A DNA stretch of 55,247 bases, taken from NCBI GenBank assembly GCA_035532535.1, contig DATKQT010000017.1, forward strand, positions 1-55,247, given 5' to 3'. How positions within the stretch are numbered: position 1 is the stretch's first letter; the number at the start of each line of letters is the position of its first letter. The position numbers and the translations under genes were made by a program. The notes below the pieces were generated by a model, which was not told the DNA's origin, searched no databases, and saw only the letters and a program-made list of their open reading frames with translations. The stretch comes from Palsa-739 sp035532535. GTDB lineage: Bacteria; Actinomycetota; Thermoleophilia; Gaiellales; Gaiellaceae. This document shows positions 37,795-45,700 of this stretch, in pieces.

Positions 37795-38718
37795 CTACGG
37801 GCGGAGCGAGGTCGTGTCGACGACCTCGAAATCGCTGCCCGTGATGCGGTCGATCGTGTGCAGCGCGTCGTTCGACCAGTGCGGGTCCGGCGCGCCGCTG
37901 ATGTACCAGTTCGATCCGTTGTCGGCAAGGATCATCCCGTACGTCTTCAGCGCCTGGAGGACGATGCGGGCCTGGCGCGGGAAGCCGGAGATGTCGACGC
38001 TCGCCTTCAGCCGGACGCGCAGGCCCATCGGCGGCAGTGAGGGATCGTCCGACGACGACGCGTCGTGGCGCGCGGGATAGACAAACGCGCGTCTCGTACG
38101 CGCGGCGGTGAACCGGAGCGCGTGATCGATCACGCCGCGCGCGACCTCGTCGTAGCGCGCGAGGCCGGGGAAGATCGGCAGCCCGGCTGCGTCCGCCGAC
38201 GTCCAGCCCGCTGGGCGCAGATGGTTGGAGCGGAGATTCCACGTCGCGCCCGAGCCTGCCTTCCAGCCGCCGCTCGAGGTGGGGTAGAGCGCGAACAGCT
38301 CGTACAGGCGGCAGGCCGACTTGTCGACGAGGATCGCGTGCCGGTCGCCGGTCGACGCACGTCCGCCTTCGATGTGCACCGTCTTCGGGATCGGATACGC
38401 AACGTGGTCGGACTCGTCCGAGTAGTCGAAGCTCACGTGCGAGCGCGGCGTCGACTTCGAGACGACGTCGAACGGGATGCCGATCGGCTGGCCGTCGTAC
38501 AGGCCGGAACCAAAGTCGGGGTGGAGCCCGGTGTCGAGGCCGATGGACGCGATCATCTGCGCCGAGTTCGCCGCCACCGGGAGCGTGTCGACGCGCTCGT
38601 TCCATGCGTTGTTCGCGGGAAAGATCGGGCACGCCGGCGCGCCCGGCAGCCGGAGCGCCTGCGCCGACCCGCCGCCGACCAGAAGCACGACGGCGCCGAC
38701 GACGACGGCACGCGTCAT
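37795..38718 (-). CDS. Secreted protein of unknown function
   Basis: 307 aa. A signal peptide (residues 1-22, cleavage near SAQA) precedes a single globular domain with conserved-looking segments NNAWNERVDTLPVA, IGLDTGLHPDFG, GDRHAILVDKSACRLYELF, WTSADAAGLPIFPGLARYDE and ALKTYGMILADNGSNW. I have the impression of a widespread soil-bacterial family with no assigned activity. It is translationally coupled to the upstream histidine kinase by an ATGA overlap, so it is the last gene of a four-gene operon. Confidence 0.78.
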   Translation of the reverse strand: MTRAVVVGAVVLLVGGGSAQALRLPGAPACPIFPANNAWNERVDTLPVAANSAQMIASIGLDTGLHPDFGSGLYDGQPIGIPFDVVSKSTPRSHVSFDYSDESDHVAYPIPKTVHIEGGRASTGDRHAILVDKSACRLYELFALYPTSSGGWKAGSGATWNLRSNHLRPAGWTSADAAGLPIFPGLARYDEVARGVIDHALRFTAARTRRAFVYPARHDASSSDDPSLPPMGLRVRLKASVDISGFPRQARIVLQALKTYGMILADNGSNWYISGAPDPHWSNDALHTIDRITGSDFEVVDTTSLRP

Positions 38719-40103
38719 GCGGCCGGGAGGCGGACGGTGACGGATGTTCCTTCGCCTTCCCTGCTCTTCAGGTCGATCGTGCCCCCGTGCTGATCGACGA
38801 GCGTCCGCGTGATCGCGAGGCCGAGCCCGGTGCCGGGAACGGCGAGCTCGTTCGCGGTGCGCGCGCGGTAGAAGCGCGAGAACACGAGCCCCTGCTCGTC
38901 GGTGGGGATGCCGATCCCGCTGTCGGTGACGACGAATCGCGCAGCTCCGTTGTCGTTCCCGACCGCGACGTCCACGACGCCCCCGTCGCGGCTGAACTTC
39001 ACCGCGTTCGAGAGCAGGTTGTCGAGCACCTGTCCGAGTCGCCGCTCGTCTCCGAGGATGGTGGGCACGTTGTCGGTACGGAGCTCGACGCGGACGTGTT
39101 TCTCACTCGCCCACGGACGCACGGCCTCGACCGCGCGCTCGGCGACGACCGCGAGATCGATCGGGTCGTGCTTGAGGTCGACGCGCCGGGCCTCGATCTG
39201 TGCGACGAGCAGAAGATCCTCGACGAGGTGATGCAGGCGCTCGGCGCTGCGCCGGATGACGTCCAGATACGTGCGTCCGGTGTCGCCGATCCGGTGCTCC
39301 TCATCCTGGAGCATCTCGAGGAAGCCCGAGATGGACGTGAGCGGCGTCCGCAGCTCGTGCGACACGGTGGCGACGAACGCGTCGCGCATGCGCTCGAGCT
39401 CCTTGTCCGCGGTCACCTCGCGCAGCGTCCAGATGCGGCCGACCGCACGGCCGCGGCGGTCGCTGACCGGTGAGGTGTAGCCCCGGAACACGCGGCCCGT
39501 GCCCTGGAGCTCGAACTCGTCGGTGGTCGCCTGCCCGGGCGACTCTGCGATCTCCAGCATGCGCTGCCGGTAGCGATCCGGGTCCGCGAGCTTGTCGGCC
39601 ACGGCCAGCAGGCGCTCGGCGACTGTTCCCTCGGTCGGTATGCCGAGGTCGATCGCCATCCGGATGAGAGGCTGGTTGACGATGAGGATGTTGCCGTCCA
39701 CGTCGGTGAGGCAGATCCCGTCGATGGTCGCGTCGATCAACGCGCGCTGGCGCGCGACGGTTGTCGCCCGGGCACGCTCGCTCGTCCGGAGCTGGTTGCC
39801 GACGACGCCGGAGCCGAAGCCGAGGACGCAGAGGATGCCGACGCGGATGATCGTCTGCGTTGCGGAAGGGTGCATCGAGTCGGCCGATGCGGCAGCGACC
39901 CAGAGGGCGCCCGCACAGCCGCCGGTGACGATGCCGGCGGTAGCGCCGCTGTCCACGCCGATGAGCATCACCCACGGAGCGAACACGATCGCCCCGGTAA
40001 GCACGCTCGAGCCTGTCGTGACCACGATCGCGAACGTGAGCAGCATCCCCACGAGCGAGATCGCGGCGACGGCGAACCGGCGGCGAACGAGTGTGCGCCT
40101 CAT
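38715..40103 (-). CDS. Membrane PAS-histidine kinase
   Basis: 462 aa. Three or four N-terminal transmembrane helices (about 10-100), a short coiled linker, a PAS domain (about 118-225), HisKA with phosphoacceptor in VSHELRTPLTS (His near 245) and a full HATPase (N-box in LDNLLSNAVKFS, G1 DSGIGI, G2 GTGLGLAI). All catalytic boxes are intact. No response regulator is adjacent. It overlaps the PLD gene (ATGA) upstream and the secreted protein (ATGA) downstream. Confidence 0.88.
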   Translation of the reverse strand: MRRTLVRRRFAVAAISLVGMLLTFAIVVTTGSSVLTGAIVFAPWVMLIGVDSGATAGIVTGGCAGALWVAAASADSMHPSATQTIIRVGILCVLGFGSGVVGNQLRTSERARATTVARQRALIDATIDGICLTDVDGNILIVNQPLIRMAIDLGIPTEGTVAERLLAVADKLADPDRYRQRMLEIAESPGQATTDEFELQGTGRVFRGYTSPVSDRRGRAVGRIWTLREVTADKELERMRDAFVATVSHELRTPLTSISGFLEMLQDEEHRIGDTGRTYLDVIRRSAERLHHLVEDLLLVAQIEARRVDLKHDPIDLAVVAERAVEAVRPWASEKHVRVELRTDNVPTILGDERRLGQVLDNLLSNAVKFSRDGGVVDVAVGNDNGAARFVVTDSGIGIPTDEQGLVFSRFYRARTANELAVPGTGLGLAITRTLVDQHGGTIDLKSREGEGTSVTVRLPAA

Positions 40104-41122
40104 GGGAGTTGCGTGGGCGGGTACTTCGCGCGCACTTCGTCGATGAACGCGGCCAGCCGCTCGGCGAGCGCGGCATCGGCGATCTCGAGGACGTTCTCGG
40201 CGTTGAGCTCGCCCGAGTGCGAGAGGTTGAAACTGCCGACGAAGACGACGTCGTCGGCGACCGTCACCTTCGCGTGCATGTAGTCGTGCACCGTCCCCGG
40301 CCCGTACGGCGTCGAGATCTTGCCCGAGAACGGTGCGTGTGTGAGCACCGTCCGTAGGAGCGGCTCCTTCCACGACGCGTTTCCGTTCTCGGTCCATTGA
40401 TGGATGACCTCGAGCACCTGCGTCCGGTCGACGACGCCGGCGACGTCGACCTTTCCGTCCGTCACGACCTGCGCCAGCGTGGCGAGGATCGGTGCCGACG
40501 AGAGGACGGGCGACGCGATGCGAACGCGCCGCGTCGCGGTGCCGATCGCTTTCGCGATGCGATGCGCGAGCTGCTCGCCGCGGCCGGGGCAGAACCACGG
40601 CCGAATCGAGGTGTCGGACACCGACAGCGGGGAGGTGTCGACCTTGCCGCTGTGCTGGACGTTGCGGCTTGTCCAGAGCTGCTCGAAGTCCGCGGTGTAG
40701 CGCGTCGCGAGCTCGGGCGAATCGATGGTGACGATGACGTTCTCCTCCCGCGTCCATGAGTCGCCGGTCCAGTTCGTCGATCCTGTCCACACCGACGCCG
40801 CGTCGCGGACGATGTACTTGTGGTGCATGAGGTCCGGGATGCCGGGAATCGCGGCGGTCGGGAACGGCAGCGACGCCATCACGTCGGGATCGGTGCGCGG
40901 TGGCGGCGGCACGGGGATGATCCTCGGATGGTCGACGTTGTAGGCGAGCCGCAGCGCGACGCCGCGCGCGTTGGCGTCGCGGAGCGCGCCGCCGACGATC
41001 GCCACGAGGTCGTCCGGCAGGTTCAGGTCGTACACCGCGATGTCGAGCGTGTGCTGTGCCGCAGCGACGAACTCGGCCAGTGCGTTCGCGGTGTCGACGG
41101 CCGGCTGGCCGCCGTCGGTCAG
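40100..41122 (-). CDS. Phospholipase D-like protein with two HKD motifs
   Basis: 340 aa. Two PLD catalytic halves are intact: HHKYIVRDAASVWTGSTNW in the first and MHAKVTVADDVVFVGSFNLS in the second. No signal peptide is present, so a cytosolic phosphodiesterase or nuclease is likely. No ATG, GTG or TTG precedes the conserved start of the fold; CTG at 41122 overlapping the previous stop (CTGA) is the best candidate, and ATC at 41137 is an alternative. It lies between a DNA-repair-like HhH gene and a histidine kinase gene. Confidence 0.82.
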   Translation of the reverse strand: MTDGGQPAVDTANALAEFVAAAQHTLDIAVYDLNLPDDLVAIVGGALRDANARGVALRLAYNVDHPRIIPVPPPPRTDPDVMASLPFPTAAIPGIPDLMHHKYIVRDAASVWTGSTNWTGDSWTREENVIVTIDSPELATRYTADFEQLWTSRNVQHSGKVDTSPLSVSDTSIRPWFCPGRGEQLAHRIAKAIGTATRRVRIASPVLSSAPILATLAQVVTDGKVDVAGVVDRTQVLEVIHQWTENGNASWKEPLLRTVLTHAPFSGKISTPYGPGTVHDYMHAKVTVADDVVFVGSFNLSHSGELNAENVLEIADAALAERLAAFIDEVRAKYPPTQLP

Positions 41123-41664
41123 TGTGCGGACTTCGATCGCTTGTACTCGCGCTTGGCGGCCTGGTAGTCGGTGAGCGCCTGCGCCGAGTCGACGTCGCCG
41201 AGCGTCGGATGGTTCGGCGCCACCTCTCGGGCGGCGTCGACGCCGAAGCGCTTGGCGAGCACCGCCGTCATGCTCCTCACCTTCATGTCGCCGAAGCCCG
41301 GGAGCGCCGCCAGGCGCTCGCGCAGGTCGGCGCCGTCGCGTGCCTCGCTCCAGATACGGGACGCGTCGCCGCCGTACTCCTCCGCGACGAAGGCCGCGAG
41401 GTCGTGGACGCGCGCCGCCATCGTGCCGGGGAAGCGGTGGACGGCCGGCTTCTCGCGGAACGCAGGCTCGAGATCGGTGCGGGCCAGCTCCTTCGGGTCG
41501 AGCGTGCCGACGCGCTGCTTGATCCGCAGCGGCCCCTGGAAGGCCTGCTGCACGGTGATCTGCTGGTCGAGCGCGAACCCGACGAGCAGCGCGAACGGGT
41601 CGTCGGCCAGGAGCTTGTTGGCCTCGTCGTTCTCGGTGAACCAGAGCCGGTCGGGCGCGGCCAT
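41119..41664 (-). CDS. HhH-GPD-type base-excision repair-like protein
   Basis: 181 aa, shorter than EndoIII or AlkA. The HhH core is seen at LPGFGDMKVRSMTAVLAKRFG (about 128-148), after FALLVGFALDQQITVQQAF, the typical first helices. No Fe-S cysteines and no Lys/Asp pair at the usual catalytic places were found, so it may bind DNA without excising bases. It is leaderless behind TAGGAT and heads the operon with PLD, kinase and secreted protein. Confidence 0.82.
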   Translation of the reverse strand: MAAPDRLWFTENDEANKLLADDPFALLVGFALDQQITVQQAFQGPLRIKQRVGTLDPKELARTDLEPAFREKPAVHRFPGTMAARVHDLAAFVAEEYGGDASRIWSEARDGADLRERLAALPGFGDMKVRSMTAVLAKRFGVDAAREVAPNHPTLGDVDSAQALTDYQAAKREYKRSKSAH

Positions 41665-41670
41665 GCTCGG

Positions 41671-41676
41671 ATCCTA
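41671..41676 (-). promoter_or_regulatory. -10 hexamer TAGGAT for the HhH-PLD-kinase operon
   Basis: Read on the minus strand, TAGGAT ends 6 nt before ATG 41664. It lies between the DUF1326 stop (41686) and the HhH start. Confidence 0.55.
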
Positions 41677-41685
41677 TGTGGCCGC

Positions 41686-42276
41686 CTACGTCGAGGCGTA
41701 ATCGAAATCGCTCGCGTAGGCGCAGGTTCCTTGCAGCTCCCACGCGAACGGCTCGTCATCCACCCGTAGCTCGTCGGCGATCATCTCGTAGCCGACGCGG
41801 TCGTAGCCGGGGACGCCGCAGGCGACGGGCAGGTCGGTCTCGACCCGCCTCGATGCGCGCACGGCCACGGTCTTGCCGATCCAGATATCGGTGCCCGCGA
41901 TCCGGATCGCGCTCTCGCGGACCCCGATCAGGTGACGGGCCTTGCGGATCCACGGGAGCTGGTGGAGGCCGTCGAGGAACAGCCACTTGAGCGCCGCGCG
42001 CTGTTTGCGGTCGGCGTCCTCGTCGACGTGCAGGACGAGGCTCCACGGCGAGCCGTGCTCGTCGTCGTCGTACCGGTACACGAGCGCGACCGAGAGCCCT
42101 CCGACCTCGATGCCGTCGATGCTGCCGCTCTCGATCGCCCACGAGAGGACGCCGTAGCACTGGCCGTACGTCGGGCGGCTGCCGAGAACCGACCCGATCT
42201 TCCGGCACGGGCAGATGGCCTCGCAGTTGCACGATTCGAAGTACGCGCCACTGACGCGGTAGCTCAGGTCGCCCAT
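41686..42276 (-). CDS. DUF1326 family protein
   Basis: 196 aa. The N-terminal motif YFESCNCEAICPCR is the Cys-rich signature of DUF1326, followed by a beta-rich domain. No membrane segment is present. The three clustered cysteines suggest metal binding. It overlaps the DUF2182 gene by 13 nt; DUF1326 and DUF2182 genes are often paired, which suggests a joint metal-related role whose substrate is unknown. Confidence 0.85.
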   Translation of the reverse strand: MGDLSYRVSGAYFESCNCEAICPCRKIGSVLGSRPTYGQCYGVLSWAIESGSIDGIEVGGLSVALVYRYDDDEHGSPWSLVLHVDEDADRKQRAALKWLFLDGLHQLPWIRKARHLIGVRESAIRIAGTDIWIGKTVAVRASRRVETDLPVACGVPGYDRVGYEMIADELRVDDEPFAWELQGTCAYASDFDYAST

Positions 42277-42728
42277 GCTGCGAAGCCTCTCTTCTCGACG
42301 AAGATTGCGGCACCTGCGAGCGCCATCCACCAGATGTTCATCAGCCCGACCGCGAGCAGGACGAGCATCGCGCCGACGCAGCAACCCGCGCACCACAGGC
42401 CACGCTCGACTCCCGATCGGAAGGCGCCGCCCAGACCGCCGCGCCAACGGTGCACGATCCAGCCGAGCGGCGACCGGCAGACGGCCAGGCAGCGCCGCTT
42501 CAACGGGGTGAGCTGGTACGCGGCGGCGACGGCGACGGCGAGCTCCCACGGTGGCGCCGGCAGGAAGAAGAGCGGCGCCGCGAGGAGGATCCAGACGGCC
42601 GCGTAGCCGGCGCCGAGGGAGGCCGTCCGCAGGGCGGAACGTGCCGTGGCGTAGTCCAGCCGGAAGAGCGGCAGCTCGCTCGGGAGCATCATCGCCGCCA
42701 TTGCCAAGAGGAACACGGGGAGGAGCAC
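42264..42728 (-). CDS. DUF2182 metal-binding-type membrane protein
   Basis: 154 aa with about four transmembrane helices. The family pattern is visible: FLLAMAAMMLPSELPLF at the start, YQLTPLKRRCLAVCRSP (conserved C-x3-C) in the middle and GLWCAGCCVGAMLVLLAVGLMN near the end. Met and Cys residues in the helices suggest metal handling. The GTG at 42728 is leaderless behind TAGAGT. It diverges from Lhr with overlapping -10 hexamers. Confidence 0.85.
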   Translation of the reverse strand: MLLPVFLLAMAAMMLPSELPLFRLDYATARSALRTASLGAGYAAVWILLAAPLFFLPAPPWELAVAVAAAYQLTPLKRRCLAVCRSPLGWIVHRWRGGLGGAFRSGVERGLWCAGCCVGAMLVLLAVGLMNIWWMALAGAAIFVEKRGFAAWAT

Positions 42729-42734
42729 TGCGGG

Positions 42735-42744
42735 ACTCTATGCT
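42735..42744. promoter_or_regulatory. Overlapping divergent -10 hexamers (DUF2182 / Lhr)
   Basis: On the plus strand ACTCTATGCT contains TATGCT (42739-42744), ending 6 nt before GTG 42751. Read on the minus strand, the first six bases give TAGAGT (42735-42740), ending 6 nt before GTG 42728. The two hexamers share the TA at 42739-42740, so only one RNA polymerase could open this site at a time. Confidence 0.65.
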
Positions 42745-42750
42745 GGCTGG

Positions 42751-45700
42751 GTGGACGGACTGGGGGTCTTCAGCCCGGAGACGCGGGCCTGGTTCGAGCG
42801 CGAGTTCTCCGCCCCGACGCCTGCACAGGCGAAGGGTTGGCCCGCGATCGCTTCCGGCAAGCACACGCTCATCCAGGCGCCGACGGGCTCCGGCAAGACG
42901 CTCGCCGCGTTCCTGTACGCGATCGACAAATTGACGCCGACGCCCGGTGCCGGGCTGCGCGTGTTGTACGTCTCGCCGCTGAAGGCGCTCAACTACGACG
43001 TGGAGCGGAACCTGCGCGGGCCGCTCGCGGGATTGCGCTCGCAGCTGAAGGTCGCGGTGCGCACCGGCGACACGCCGCAGAAGGAGCGCCAGGCGATGCT
43101 TCGCGACGCGCCCGACATCCTCATCACCACGCCGGAGTCGCTGTTCCTCATGCTCACGTCGCAGGCGCGCGAGCTGTTGCGCTCGGTCGAGACCGTGATC
43201 GTGGACGAGGTGCACGCCGTCGCAGGGACGAAGCGCGGCGCTCACCTGGCGCTCTCGCTCGAACGGCTCGAGCGGCTGGCCGGCGGCTTCCAGCGCGTCG
43301 GCCTCTCGGCGACGCAGCGTCCGCTGGAGGAGATCGGCCGCTTCGTTGCCGGCGGGCGCCCGATCGAGCTCGTCGACGCCGGCGTCGCGAAGCAACTCGA
43401 CCTCGAGGTCGTCGTCCCGCTCGAGGACATGCGCGAGCCGACGGAGCAACACTCGATCTGGCCGTCGATCTATCCGGCGATGCTCGAGCTCGTGCGAGCG
43501 CACCGCTCGACGATCGTCTTCGTGAACAATCGCCGCCTCGCCGAGCGGCTTGCGCTGCGGCTGAACGAGCTGGCGGAGGAAGAGGTGGCGCGGGCGCATC
43601 ACGGCTCGCTCGCGCGCGAGCAGCGCGTCCTCATCGAAGAGGACCTGAAGGCGGGACGCATTCCCTGCCTCGTCGCTACGTCGTCGCTCGAGCTCGGCAT
43701 CGACATGGGCGCCGTCGACCTCGTCATCCAGGTGGAGTCGCCGAAGTCGGTCGCACGCGGCCTGCAGCGCATCGGTCGCGCCGGTCACACGCTCGACGCG
43801 GTGTCGAAGGGCCGCATCTTTCCGAAGTTCCGCGCCGACCTGCTCGAGTCCGCGGTCGTCCTCCAGCGCATGCTCGCGGGCGCGATCGAGGAGACACAGA
43901 TCCCGCGCAATCCTCTGGACGTTCTGGCGCAGCAGATCGTGGCCATCTGCGCGGACGAGGAGATCGAGGTGGCCGAGCTGCACACGCTCGTGCGCGGTGC
44001 ATATCCGTTCGCGGATCTGTCGCGGCCGCAGCTCGAGAACGTGCTCGACATGCTTGCGGGCCGCTATCCATCGGACGAATTCGCCGAGCTGCGGCCGCGC
44101 ATCGTGTGGGACCGCACTGCGGGCGTGATTCGCGGGCGCGAGGGCGCGCGCCGCCTCGCGGTCACGAACGCCGGGACGATCCCCGACCGTGGCCTCTTCG
44201 GCGTCTTCATCGTGGACGGCGGCGGGCGCGTCGGCGAGCTGGACGAGGAGATGGTGTACGAGGCGCGCGAGGGCCAGGTGATCGTGCTCGGCGCGTCGTC
44301 GTGGCGCATCGAGGAGATCACGCGCGACCGCGTGCTGGTGTCGCCGGCGCCAGGCGTCCCCGGCGCGGTGCCGTTCTGGAAGGGCGAAGGCATCGGGCGG
44401 CCGTACGAGCTCGGCGCGGCGATCGGCAAGTTCTCGCGCGAGCTGCTCGCTCAGAGCGATCCGAGAGTGGAGGGGCTCGACGACCGCGCCGCCTGGAACC
44501 TCATCGAGTTCCTGCGCGAGCAGGAGCGCGCGACCGGCGTCGTCCCGTCCGACCGCACCGTCGTCGTCGAGCGCTTCCGCGACGAGATCGGGGACTGGCG
44601 CATCTGCATCCTCACGCCGTTCGGCGGGCGCGTGCACGCGCCGTGGGCGATGGCTGTCGCGGCGCGGCTGCGCGAATCGCTCGGCGTCGACGTCCAGTCG
44701 ATCTGGTCCGACGACGGCATCGCGTTCCATCTTCCCGAGTCGGACGCGCCGCCCGCGACGGATCAGCTCATCCTCTCGCCGGAGGATCTCGACGAGCTCG
44801 TCCTCGCGGAGGTCGGGCAGACGGCCCTGTTCGGCGCACGCTTCCGCGAAAACGCCGCGCGCGCGTTGCTCATCCCACGGCGCCGCCCGGGCGAGCGATC
44901 GCCATTGTGGCAGCAGCGGCTAAAGGCGCAGAATCTGCTCCAGGTCGCGCGCAAGTACGCGAGCTTCCCGATCGTGCTGGAGACGTACCGCGAGTGCCTG
45001 CAGGACGTCTTCGACCTACCTGCACTGAAGAAGTTGCTGCACGGGTTGCAGACGCGCGAGATCGATCTCGTCGACGTCGAGACGTCGAGTGCGTCGCCGT
45101 TCGCGTCCTCACTCCTGTTCGACTACATCGCGACCTACATGTACGAGGACGACACGCCGCCCGCGGAGCGCCGCGCGCAGGCGTTGTCGCTCGATCGCGA
45201 CTTGTTGCGCGAGCTGCTCGGGCAGGAGGAGCTGCGTGAGCTGATCGACGTGGACGCGCTCGCCGAGGTTGAGGCGTCGCTGCGGTCGAAGCCGCGCAAC
45301 GCCGACGAGCTGCACGATCTGTTGCGGTTGCGCGGGCACCAGGTCGAGTTCGATCCTGGCTTCGCGGAGACGCTCGTGCGCGAGCGGCGTGCATACCGGT
45401 TCGGCGACGCGCTCGCGGCCGCCGAGGATGCTGGGCGCTACCGCGACGCGCTCGGGATCATGCCGCCGTCCGGGCTGCCGGAGGTGTTCCTCGAGGGTGG
45501 CCCCGATTCGCTCCGCCAGCTCGTGCGCCGGTATGCGCGCGGGCGCGGGCCGTTCACGACCGCGCAGGCGAACGCGGCCTTCGGCGCAGACGTCGAGGAG
45601 GAGCTGCGCGCGCTCGAGCGTGAGGAGCAGCTCGTGCGCGGCGAGCTCCGTCCCGGCGGGACGGAGCGCGAGTGGTGCGATCCCGAGGTGCTGCGCCGCT

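Noticed and set aside
42277..44730. Minus-strand ORF continuing through the first half of lhr, upstream of DUF1326
   Set aside because: Only the last 196 codons (DUF1326) resemble a protein; the rest is antisense to lhr.
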